Origin: DATKKX01 sp035542775
Lineage (GTDB): Bacteria > Planctomycetota > Phycisphaerae > UBA1845 > UTPLA1
Direction: 5' to 3'
NCBI GenBank assembly: GCA_035542775.1
Contig: DATKKX010000172.1
Location: 1-11,387, forward strand
Length of the DNA: 11,387 nt
In this document: positions 1 through 6,457 of the stretch, one piece after another
Position numbering within the stretch: the first letter of the stretch is position 1
How the letters are laid out: each line of letters opens with the position of its first letter
The notes under the pieces: generated by a model
Database searches by the model: none
What the model was told of the DNA's origin: nothing
What the model saw: only the letters and a program-made list of their open reading frames with translations
Made by a program: the position numbers and the translations under genes

Positions 1-743
1 TTGTTGCCCTGGATCTGCCACGGCACGCAGGGGAAGGGGGTCAGATTGTCCGTCACCATGATGACGTGGTCGGCGTACATCGAATCGACCAGACCGAAGC
101 CGAGACCGCCGCAGGCCGACGGGCCGGTCACGCCGTTGGAGTCGCCGAAGGGGTCGCAGGTCGGGGCCGCCAGCACGGCGATGTCGATATGCACCTCCCC
201 GTCCTGCACGCACTGCCAGCGGCCGCCGTGCGAGCGGAGGACCCCATGGCCGCGCATCTTGCCGGACGAGCAGTAGTCGCCCAGCGGGCCGTTCATGCTG
301 CCTTCAATGTGATGAATGACGCCGCTCTCGATGAGCGGGATCAGCGGGGCGTGGCAGGGGAAACAAGCGGACGGGAACCAGATCAGGTCTTTCACGCCCA
401 ACTCGGCCGCGGCGAAGAACATCGGCACGGCGATCTTGTCCCCGTTGCGGAAGTGGTGGTGCGAGCTGATCCGCATGCCGTCGCGGATGCCGGCCTTTTG
501 CAGGGCGATTTTGATGGCCTCGATGCGATTGCGCTCGGCGTCTCCCGACATCTTTCGCACATCCGCCACGACCTTGTTGCCGTCGCGGGGATAGTCGTTG
601 CTGGACCGGACCGGGGGAGCGGCCTTGCGGCCGGTCGGCTTGTACTTGCCGACGCCCTGAAAGGGCGCCTGCGGCTGGCCATTGACGATTGTCGGGACCA
701 TGCGTCCCGCGGCATTCTTGACGAGTTCGACGTTGTGCGACAT
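1..743 (-). CDS. citF: Citrate lyase alpha subunit (CitF-like), N-terminal half, truncated by window edge
   Basis: Citrate lyase alpha subunits transfer the acyl-carrier thioester to citrate (acetyl-ACP:citrate ACP-transferase) in the cytoplasmic cleavage of citrate to acetate and oxaloacetate. The 247 visible codons match my memory of CitF along their length. They show a lead region VELVKNAAGRMVP (residues 5-17), SSHHHFRNGD (93-102), HAPLIPLIESGV (131-142), SHGGR (171-175), and HIDIAVLAAPTCDPFGDSNG with GPSACGGLG (185-215). Known CitF proteins are about 510 residues, so roughly half is present. The ATG at 743 has a good ribosome site (AAGGA, 7 bases upstream). The upstream neighbour on this strand is a small barrel-like protein, not citD or citE as in classical cit operons. 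The alternative is another CoA-transferase of the CitF family with a different substrate. Family assignment is strong; substrate is inferred. Confidence 0.85.
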   Translation of the reverse strand, partial: MSHNVELVKNAAGRMVPTIVNGQPQAPFQGVGKYKPTGRKAAPPVRSSNDYPRDGNKVVADVRKMSGDAERNRIEAIKIALQKAGIRDGMRISSHHHFRNGDKIAVPMFFAAAELGVKDLIWFPSACFPCHAPLIPLIESGVIHHIEGSMNGPLGDYCSSGKMRGHGVLRSHGGRWQCVQDGEVHIDIAVLAAPTCDPFGDSNGVTGPSACGGLGFGLVDSMYADHVIMVTDNLTPFPCVPWQIQGN

Positions 744-969
744 TGAGGAATCCTTAGAAAGGCTGTCAGCTATCAGCCAGAGGGAACAAACACTTCGGAA
801 GCACACCCTCCGCGGGCTCCAGCCAGAAGGTACGTAGCAGACGCCCCTGCGAGCCGTGCAGAAACACGTATATTGCGCGCATTTCGACCGAAGGCCAAGG
901 GCGGTTCCCCACACCGAGCCGAGGTGTCACTCGGCTGCGGTCCCCGGCTCGCGAAGACGCGGCACGGGG
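744..969. other. Intergenic region between the small barrel-like gene and citF
   Basis: This 226-base gap has no credible ORF on either strand. It carries the citF ribosome site at its left end and a strong imperfect hairpin at 913-941. I see no convincing -35/-10 pair for citF; an AT-rich patch near 869-877 is the only weak candidate. The gap suggests that citF may have its own promoter rather than strict coupling to the gene before it. Confidence 0.5.
913..941. repeat. Imperfect palindrome, possible terminator stem or dispersed repeat
   Basis: ACCGAGCCGAG (913-923) pairs with CTCGGCT plus CGGT (930-936, 938-941) around a six-base loop GTGTCA, with one bulged G at 937. This gives 11 base pairs. 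It lies about 30 bases after the stop of the small gene ending at 970, where a terminator could sit. No run of T follows on the minus strand, so it is not a standard intrinsic terminator. It may be one copy of a dispersed palindromic repeat. Confidence 0.45.
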
Positions 970-1272
970 CTAGGCCGGGGCGGCGTGGCGGAAGATCGTG
1001 AAGGTGAGCTGGCCATCGAAGGGCATGTCCATTGCGATACGGGCGTAGTCCTTGTCCTGCGAGACCAGCGTTTCCTCTCGCTCGTAATCAGTGAAGGCCT
1101 TGTAGGAGAAGACGAAACGGACCATGTTCATGGGGCCGCTGAGCCCGCACAGGAGGCGCGGCTCGGCCCAGCCGCGATCCTTGCGGAAACGGGTCCAGCG
1201 ACCGGCGGCTTCGAGAAACTCGGAAAAGCGTCCACGTTGCACGATTCCATCGACATGCAGTTCAACGGCCAT
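970..1272 (-). CDS. Small hypothetical protein, probable dimeric alpha-beta barrel (ABM/NIPSNAP-like)
   Basis: This is a 100-residue soluble protein with no signal peptide, membrane segment or cysteine cluster. The pattern is strand (MAVELHVDGIV), helix (RFSEFLEAAGRWTRFRKDRG, 14-33), strand (LLCGLSG, 40-46), strand (NMVRFVFSY, 49-57), helix (FTDYEREETLVSQDKDYARI, 60-79) and strand (GQLTFTIFR, 87-95). That order, a W/F-rich first helix and a YE motif are typical of small ferredoxin-like barrels that dimerise (ABM, NIPSNAP, EthD types). Members may be heme-related enzymes, monooxygenases or of unknown role, and I cannot assign a substrate. The ATG at 1272 is chosen over the upstream in-frame ATG at 1473 because AGGAGGA sits four bases before it and the composition upstream is not protein-like. 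It stands between nuoF and citF, with gaps on both sides. Confidence 0.72.
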   Translation of the reverse strand: MAVELHVDGIVQRGRFSEFLEAAGRWTRFRKDRGWAEPRLLCGLSGPMNMVRFVFSYKAFTDYEREETLVSQDKDYARIAMDMPFDGQLTFTIFRHAAPA

Positions 1273-1573
1273 GACATCCTCCTCTGCTGCGATGGGCACA
1301 GCCCATCCGCCAGCAGAATGTCGGGCCTCCCGACACGACCCGAGAAACGAGCGGCCCCAATGGGAAGTGGATCGCAAGCGCAACGGCAAACGCAGGTCGA
1401 CCTGATCAAAAGCCCGGACCCTACATTCCGACTCGGCACCCCTGGCTGCAGACCTGAGGGGTTGGCGAGCCAATGCTGATCAGCTTGCGGTTCGAGCCTC
1501 CTACCGGCCAACAGCCGGCGTTCCACTTCACCTTGGGGGGCATTTTACCTGTCCCACCTGGCGTCTGAAAGCA
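1273..1573 (-). promoter_or_regulatory. 301-base leader/intergenic region with tandem stem-loops
   Basis: No credible gene lies here. Reading toward the small gene, the region holds a perfect 12-base palindrome CAGGTCGACCTG (1393-1404), a 7-bp stem with a 3-base loop (1319-1335), then a 35-base stem-loop (1283-1317). The last of these runs directly into the AGGAGGA ribosome site. The two stem-loops lie in tandem and would form in the messenger of the downstream gene. The long gap after nuoF and these structures suggest an independent promoter or a regulated leader. No clear -35/-10 pair was found, and the ligand or regulator, if any, is unknown. Confidence 0.45.
1283..1317 (-). promoter_or_regulatory. 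Stable stem-loop abutting the ribosome binding site of the small gene
   Basis: TCTGCTGC then GATGGGC (1283-1297), loop ACA, then GCCCATC, CGC and CAGCAGA (1301-1317) form a two-part stem. Seven inner pairs are perfect, one C-G pair is flanked by bulges, and seven outer pairs are perfect. On the minus strand the 3' foot of the stem shares its last base with the AGGAGGA ribosome site, and the ATG follows within about ten bases. Its position suits control of translation or of messenger stability. Confidence 0.55.
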
Positions 1574-2926
1574 TTAACTTGCGCGGCGGCCCAGAATTGG
1601 CAGTTGGTAGACGGCGGGATTCACGCGGCGCAGGACCTGTTCGACGTGACCGGGCTCCTGGCGGCGGATGTGCTCTTCGAACTCGCTGCGGTATTTTTCG
1701 ACGATGGTCCGGATCGGATATGCGGCCCCATCGGCCAGGCCGCAGATGCTCAAGCCCGGCATCATGCCCATGCTGCGGGTGTTTTCCACGATGATGTCGA
1801 GATCGGCGAGGCGGCCGGCGCCGGAGGCGATCCGTTCCGCCATCTTGTACATCCAGGTGGTGCCCTCACGGCATTGGGTGCACTGACCGCAGCTCTCCAT
1901 GGCATAGAAGCGGGCCACATTCATCAACACCCGGCGGATGTCGGCGTCATGGGGGATGACGATCGCGCCGGCGGTGCCCAGGCCGAGCAGTCCGTACTTC
2001 TGCAGATCATCAAAGTCCAGTTTGGCGTCGAGCTCGGCCTCGGTCAGTATCCCCACGCTCAGCCCGCCGGGGATGCAGCCTTTGATCCGCTTGCCGTCGG
2101 CCATGCCGCGGGCGAAGTCGTCGCCGAAGATCAGTTCGCGGCAGGGCAGGCCCAGCGGGGCCTCGAAGCAGCCGGGGCGATTCACCGGGCCGCTGACAGT
2201 GTAGAGCTTCGGACCCGCCGACCCCGGCGTGCCGATGGAGGTGAACCAGTCCGCCCCGCGCTCGATGATGTGCGGCAGGCAGCAGATCGTCTCGACGTTA
2301 TTGACCACGGTGGGCCGGTGGAAGAGGCCTTCGATGGCCGGAAACGGCGGCTTGATCCGCGGCCACCCGCGCTTGCCTTCGAGGCTTTCGATCAAGCCGG
2401 TTTCCTCACCGCATACGTAGGCGCCGGCCCCGCGATGGATGTAGCACTCCAGCGAGTAATCCGTGCCGAGAATGTTCTTGCCGAACAGCCCGGCGGCATA
2501 GGCCTCGTCCAGGGCTTTCTGCAGGATGTGGAACTGCTCATGGAACTCGACGCGCATGTAGATGTAAGCAGCCGTCGACCGCGTCGCGTAGCCGGCGATC
2601 AGGATACCTTCCAGAAGCTGGTGAGGGTCTTCCTCCATGAGCACGCGGTTGTTGAAGGTGCCGGGCTCGGATTCATCGGCATTGACGCACAGATAAGTGA
2701 TTTTCCGATCGCGGGGCAGGAAGGACCACTTCATGCCGGCGGGAAAGCCGGCCCCGCCACGACCACGGAGGTTGGCGGACTTGACGATCTCGACGATTTG
2801 TTCGGGCGTCGAATGCTTGAGGGCCTTTTGAGCAGCGGCATAGCCGCCGCGCGAACGGTAGACCTTGAGGGTGCGGATGCCCTCGACACCGAGGTTTCGC
2901 AATAGGACCGGCTCATACCTGGCCAT
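1574..2926 (-). CDS. nuoF: NADH-quinone oxidoreductase subunit F (NADH/FMN-binding subunit)
   Basis: This is the NADH-oxidising subunit of respiratory complex I, on the cytoplasmic arm. It binds NADH and FMN and passes electrons to the N3 cluster. The 450 residues match the usual length (about 445). Visible signatures are GRGGAGFP (55-62) and NADESEPGT (82-90) for FMN/NADH, GAGAYVCGEETGLIESLEG (166-184), and the 4Fe-4S ligands C346, C349, C352 (ESCGQCTQC) and C395 (SICG). All key residues are present. The ATG at 2926 lies inside the end of the upstream membrane-protein gene, overlapping it by 14 bases, so translation is probably coupled. The gene normally follows nuoE directly; here two membrane-protein genes separate them. 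No nuoG follows. A related NAD-reducing hydrogenase or formate dehydrogenase subunit is less likely because nuoD is nearby. Confidence 0.96.
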   Translation of the reverse strand: MARYEPVLLRNLGVEGIRTLKVYRSRGGYAAAQKALKHSTPEQIVEIVKSANLRGRGGAGFPAGMKWSFLPRDRKITYLCVNADESEPGTFNNRVLMEEDPHQLLEGILIAGYATRSTAAYIYMRVEFHEQFHILQKALDEAYAAGLFGKNILGTDYSLECYIHRGAGAYVCGEETGLIESLEGKRGWPRIKPPFPAIEGLFHRPTVVNNVETICCLPHIIERGADWFTSIGTPGSAGPKLYTVSGPVNRPGCFEAPLGLPCRELIFGDDFARGMADGKRIKGCIPGGLSVGILTEAELDAKLDFDDLQKYGLLGLGTAGAIVIPHDADIRRVLMNVARFYAMESCGQCTQCREGTTWMYKMAERIASGAGRLADLDIIVENTRSMGMMPGLSICGLADGAAYPIRTIVEKYRSEFEEHIRRQEPGHVEQVLRRVNPAVYQLPILGRRAS

Positions 2927-4415
2927 GGCTCGACCCTGTAGCGTTTTTCATCGACTGGTCTTGCGGCCCGTGCGACACCGGCATCGATGCGGCGGGGCGC
3001 GTCGTCCTTATCTTAGGCGCGGGCTTCGACTCGACCACCGGGCCGTCCGGCACAACCGCCTGGAAGTACAACAGGCTCCAGGCCGTACACAGGAGAGTCA
3101 GCCACGTGCGCCAGCCGTTGCGCGTCCACGGCGCGACCACCAGCAGCCAGATCGGCAGAAAGTCCAGCGCGAAGCGGCTGTACCCGCTCTCGAGGAAGCC
3201 GGGGTTGTGATAGCATAAGAGGCCGAACAGGACCGGCAAGGTGCCGAGCATGAGAATTCGGCGGGTCTTGTCGCGCCACCACGCGGCGGCGGAGATGAAC
3301 ACAAACAGCGCCAGCGGCGTGGTGATCCAGAGGCTGGTACCGTATTGATTGTCTCCGGTGATCTGGATCTGCGTCGGGGAAACGGCGATGTAGGGCGGGG
3401 CGGCGAACATGTAATAGGCGTTTTCGCCGACGAAATGCGGCGAGAAGACACCGTACTTCAGGCATCGCTGAGCCAGGTCGTCGGTGTCGCGGCCGGCATA
3501 AATGTAGCGGTAGCCGAACTCCAAGGGGTTGCCGAACTTCAGCCAGTTGAGCGTCAACAACGGCGCGGCAATGATCGCCAGACCGACGATGCCCGTCACA
3601 AATCGCCGGCGTCCCTGAGACCAAGCCAGCCATAACAGCGGCAGGCCGTACAAGAGCGTGAGTTGCCGGGTCCAGGTGGCGATCGCCAGGCCGATGAGAG
3701 CGGGCCAGATCCGGCGGCGTCCAAGCAAGTCCGCCGTGAAGATGAGCAAACCTGTTTGCGAGACGACGTGGTCCACCTGCCCGAGCAGGCCGGTCTGAGC
3801 GAAATGCAGGTTCGGCAGAACGGCGGTACCGCCCATCCAGGCAAGCGTCAGCAGGCCAGCCCAGGCGGCGCTGTGAACCTGACGGCGGAAGACGATGAAG
3901 CCGATGATCGGGAGCGGCCAGAAGGCTAGCAGGGTGTAGGGCCAAGGCAGCCAGTAGCCTTCCGGGGCCTCGATCAGATGATGGAGAGGACTGAGCAGGA
4001 CCGTCAGGATGGTCATGAGCGGAGGGAAGACGTTGTAGACCTTGCCGTTGTAGTAGGCGGTGTCGTGCAGGCGGTTGTGCAGGAGGTCGGGGGTGTGCGG
4101 GAGAGGGATATCGAGCCGGCCTTGCAGCCAGGCTTCGCCCTCGGCGAGGGCCGCGGTCGACTCGGAGGCGATTTGCCATTGGGACAGACGCAGCTTGGGC
4201 CCGAGCACGAGTTGAATCGCGGCGAGGGTCAGAAGGAAGCACAGAATGACCCGCCAGCGCGGTTCTGGGGAAGATGGAGGGGCTGAGGAGCGGAGGGTCC
4301 GAGGAAACGAGGGCGCGGGCTCCCTAGCGGGGACGGAGGCCTGCGGCGGAAGCGAATCGGTCGTTTGCGCTCCAAGCTCCGGTCGCCGGGGTTCTTCGCT
4401 GTGAGATGCCGCCAT
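2913..4415 (-). CDS. Polytopic membrane protein, probable GT-C/PMT-like glycosyltransferase (paralogue 1)
   Basis: This 500-residue protein has a roughly 53-residue proline-rich, likely cytoplasmic N-terminus, about ten hydrophobic segments and a hydrophilic C-terminal tail of about 45 residues. Its HDTAYYNGKVYNVFPP block (117-132), between the first membrane segments, resembles the first outer loop of PMT/RgtA-type lipid-phosphosugar-dependent glycosyltransferases. Other marks are LNWLKFGNPLEFGYRY (289-304), YGVFSPHF (321-328) and SGYSRFALDFLPIW (410-423). The ATG at 4415 was chosen because it forms TGATG with the previous stop; a longer reading from 4493 would overlap the upstream gene by 79 bases. 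It is a clear paralogue of the gene just upstream. Its C-terminal tail is encoded partly across the start of nuoF. The enzyme class is inferred from topology and loop motifs; the sugar donor and acceptor are unknown. Confidence 0.75.
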   Translation of the reverse strand: MAASHSEEPRRPELGAQTTDSLPPQASVPAREPAPSFPRTLRSSAPPSSPEPRWRVILCFLLTLAAIQLVLGPKLRLSQWQIASESTAALAEGEAWLQGRLDIPLPHTPDLLHNRLHDTAYYNGKVYNVFPPLMTILTVLLSPLHHLIEAPEGYWLPWPYTLLAFWPLPIIGFIVFRRQVHSAAWAGLLTLAWMGGTAVLPNLHFAQTGLLGQVDHVVSQTGLLIFTADLLGRRRIWPALIGLAIATWTRQLTLLYGLPLLWLAWSQGRRRFVTGIVGLAIIAAPLLTLNWLKFGNPLEFGYRYIYAGRDTDDLAQRCLKYGVFSPHFVGENAYYMFAAPPYIAVSPTQIQITGDNQYGTSLWITTPLALFVFISAAAWWRDKTRRILMLGTLPVLFGLLCYHNPGFLESGYSRFALDFLPIWLLVVAPWTRNGWRTWLTLLCTAWSLLYFQAVVPDGPVVESKPAPKIRTTRPAASMPVSHGPQDQSMKNATGSSHGQV

Positions 4416-5707
4416 CAGGGGTACGCCTGCCAGAGTATGTTGAAATAAAGCCCACTCCACGCGAGGCAACCGAGCGTGAAATACCGCCGCCAACGCTCGA
4501 TCGCCCAGGGGGCGAGGGCCATTAACCAGACCGGCAGCCAGTCCAGGGCAAATCTATAGTAGCCGACCTTCTCTCCTCCCGTGGCGTGATACATCAGGAG
4601 GGCGGCGATCACCAGGAGCGATGAGAACATCAGAGCCCGGGCAGGCCGATCGGGCAACCAGCGCCGCAGTCCGATGAAAGCGCCGAGGAGCAACGGGGAG
4701 GTAAACCAGATGCCCACGCCGAAGTCCTCATTTTCGGGGACGAGACCACCGGAAGTCAGCCGCAGATGAGGCGGGGCCAGATTCATCGAATAGGCGTTTT
4801 CGCGAAGGAAGTGCGGGGAAAATACGCCGTAAGTCAGGGCTCGATGGCCCAGCCAACTGTTGGGGCGGTAATCGTAGACGTAGCGGTAGCCGCTCTCGAA
4901 GGGGCTGCCGAATTTCAGCCAGTTGAGCACCATCAGCGTGCCGACCGCGACCGTGAGGCCGCAACCGATCAGTATCATGCTCCTCCGGCGTTTGTCCTTC
5001 ATCCTCCAGGCGATCCACAGCGCTGCCAGCCCGAAGAAGACCAGATCGGGACGACTCCAGAGCGCGATGACGAGCCCGATGGCGGTGGGCCACATCCGGC
5101 GACGGCCGAGTAGATCGCCGACGACGAGCATCAGGCCGGCGCTGCCCAGGATGAGATTGAGCGGATTGATCGAGCCTCCCCCGCACAAGATCAACTGCGG
5201 CAGCATTGGCGTGCCGATCAGCCAATAGGCTGTGAGCACGGCGGACCAAGCGGCACGGTGGAGGACTTGCTGGAAGGCCCAGAATCCCACCAGCGGCAAC
5301 GGCAACGCCACCACGATGACGTACCAGGGTGTGTAAAACTGATCGGCGGGCAGGCCGTACAGGCTACCCAGCCGGAGTGCCGCCAGACTGAGTAAGGTGA
5401 AGAGCGGAGGATGGACGCTGTAGACCTTGCCGTTGCAAAGGGCGGTGTCCGGCGCGCGCCACGACAAGTCCATTCTGCCGTCGCGCCAGGCCTGGGCCTC
5501 CAGAAAAGCGGGGTTCAATTCCGTTCGGATGTGCCAACCGGACAACTTTAGCGCAGGGCCGATGGTCAGGTAAAGCCCAGCCAGCAGGAGGATGAAGCAG
5601 GCCACGACGTGCCAGTCGGACTCACGCTTTCCGGCGCTGGAAATCAGTTCAGGCGCCTGAGCTGAGGCCGGCGGTTTGAGATCTGGCTCGGCAGCGTCTG
5701 GCGGCAA
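4415..5707 (-). CDS. Polytopic membrane protein, probable GT-C/PMT-like glycosyltransferase (paralogue 2)
   Basis: This gene is the paralogue of the one downstream. Shared blocks include NGKVYSVHPP (residues 93-102 counted from the chosen start), LNWLKFGSPFESGYRYVYDY (261-280), YGVFSPHFLRENAYSMNLAPP (from 293) and GYYRFALDWLPVWLMALAPW (from 382). It lacks the LLHNRLH insertion in the first loop and the long C-terminal tail of its partner. The start is uncertain. A TTG at 5707 has AAGGGA about eight bases upstream and begins 17 bases after the nuoE stop, giving 430 residues. An ATG at 5803 would overlap nuoE by 80 bases. The stop shares its last base with the next ATG (TGATG). Multiple membrane segments are certain; glycosyltransferase activity is inferred. 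Expression is probably tied to nuoE. Confidence 0.75.
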   Translation of the reverse strand: MPPDAAEPDLKPPASAQAPELISSAGKRESDWHVVACFILLLAGLYLTIGPALKLSGWHIRTELNPAFLEAQAWRDGRMDLSWRAPDTALCNGKVYSVHPPLFTLLSLAALRLGSLYGLPADQFYTPWYVIVVALPLPLVGFWAFQQVLHRAAWSAVLTAYWLIGTPMLPQLILCGGGSINPLNLILGSAGLMLVVGDLLGRRRMWPTAIGLVIALWSRPDLVFFGLAALWIAWRMKDKRRRSMILIGCGLTVAVGTLMVLNWLKFGSPFESGYRYVYDYRPNSWLGHRALTYGVFSPHFLRENAYSMNLAPPHLRLTSGGLVPENEDFGVGIWFTSPLLLGAFIGLRRWLPDRPARALMFSSLLVIAALLMYHATGGEKVGYYRFALDWLPVWLMALAPWAIERWRRYFTLGCLAWSGLYFNILWQAYP

Positions 5708-5723
5708 GTCATCTTCCCTTCGT

Positions 5724-6356
5724 TCACGGGTCGTCTGGCGTCCGCTCGGCGGTCGTGCGATCGGCGGCGGCTTCGCCGCTTCTGAGCGGCGCGGGGCGGT
5801 CATACAGATCCGAACGGGGCACCGTGAGGTGATCATTCTCCGGATCGCGGAGCAGGCGCTTTACATCCTCCGGCTTGACACGCTTGTGCAGTTTCTCATT
5901 GATAAGCAGGCACGGCGCGTGGTCACAGGCGGCGAGGCACTCCTCGGTGATGAGGCTGTATTGGCCGTCCGGGGTGGTGCCGTGCTCGTCGATGCCCAGC
6001 TCGTCCTTGATCGCCTTCAACACCGCGTCGGAGCCCATCAACTGACACGAAAGGCTGCGGCAGGCCACGACGACCTTGCGACCCTTGGGATGGTCCCAGA
6101 AGTGGGTGTAGAAACCGAGCGTATCGAGGACGGCACTGGGAGTGATTTCCAGGAGTTCGGCGATTTCCTTCATCGCCTGGGGGCCGATGTACCCGAGGGC
6201 GTTTTGCACGACGTGCAGCGCCGGAAGGAGTGCCGCCCGTTTGGTCTCGTAGCGGGGGAAGAAGGAGCGGATCTTGGCCCGCACAGCCTCGCTCAGCACA
6301 GGCGGGGCCTTTTCGTCAATCACCGGTGTGCGGCGGTCGATCGCTTTCCAGGCCAT
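5724..6356 (-). CDS. nuoE: NADH-quinone oxidoreductase subunit E (2Fe-2S, thioredoxin-like)
   Basis: NuoE is the 24-kDa subunit of complex I that holds cluster N1a and binds NuoF in the NADH module. The 210-residue product has the four-helix N-terminal region (about 22-85, with LPALHVVQNALGYI and GFYTHF). The thioredoxin-like part follows, with ligands C99 and C104 (CRSLSC) and C140 and C144 (CLAAC). Both spacings, CX4C and CX3C, are standard. At 210 residues it is longer than the E. coli protein (about 166), mostly through a polar C-terminal tail of about 30 residues after SDLYDRP. The ATG at 6356 has AGGAG seven bases upstream. The next gene downstream is a membrane glycosyltransferase-like gene instead of nuoF, about 17 bases away. 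Confidence 0.95.
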   Translation of the reverse strand: MAWKAIDRRTPVIDEKAPPVLSEAVRAKIRSFFPRYETKRAALLPALHVVQNALGYIGPQAMKEIAELLEITPSAVLDTLGFYTHFWDHPKGRKVVVACRSLSCQLMGSDAVLKAIKDELGIDEHGTTPDGQYSLITEECLAACDHAPCLLINEKLHKRVKPEDVKRLLRDPENDHLTVPRSDLYDRPAPLRSGEAAADRTTAERTPDDP

Positions 6357-6457
6357 GGGAGACTCCTGTCAAAACCACCACAGGGACACTGAGGGCACGG
6401 AGAAGACGCAGAAGGCGAGACCATGCGAGACAACATCTCCATGCCCGTCTACCCACG
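6357..6457. other. Intergenic region with a dispersed-repeat fragment
   Basis: This 101-base gap between the lipoprotein-like gene and nuoE contains the nuoE ribosome site and the repeat-like stretch at 6372-6415. I see no gene or clear promoter in it. Confidence 0.4.
6372..6415. repeat. CACAG/GAGG-rich dispersed repeat fragment
   Basis: The run ACCACCACAGGGACACTGAG, continuing into GGCACGGAGAAGACGCAGAA, matches a purine-rich non-coding repeat that I recall from many environmental bacterial genomes. Spurious translations of it read like HRDTEGTEKTQK, as this one does. It lies entirely between genes. Recognition is from memory; its copy number here is unknown. Confidence 0.5.

Noticed and set aside
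66..746. 226-codon plus-strand open frame at the left edge
   Set aside because: It is the shadow of the CitF-like frame on the minus strand, which matches a known family throughout.
1273..1473. 67-residue N-terminal extension of the small barrel-like protein
   Set aside because: The upstream ATG lacks a ribosome site and the added residues (Arg/Ser-rich) run through the stem-loops; the ATG at 1272 has a near-ideal AGGAGGA.
1500..1573. Intrinsic terminator after nuoF
   Set aside because: Only a short CCGGC/GCCGG stem near 1503-1519 is present and no T-run follows on the minus strand.
1604..2905. 433-codon plus-strand open frame opposite nuoF
   Set aside because: It mirrors nuoF almost exactly, has no motifs, and nuoF has all its cofactor ligands.
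2913..5707. The membrane-gene pair as a mobile element inserted between nuoE and nuoF
   Set aside because: There are no terminal repeats, target duplications, transposase or integrase, and the junctions are tight coding overlaps.
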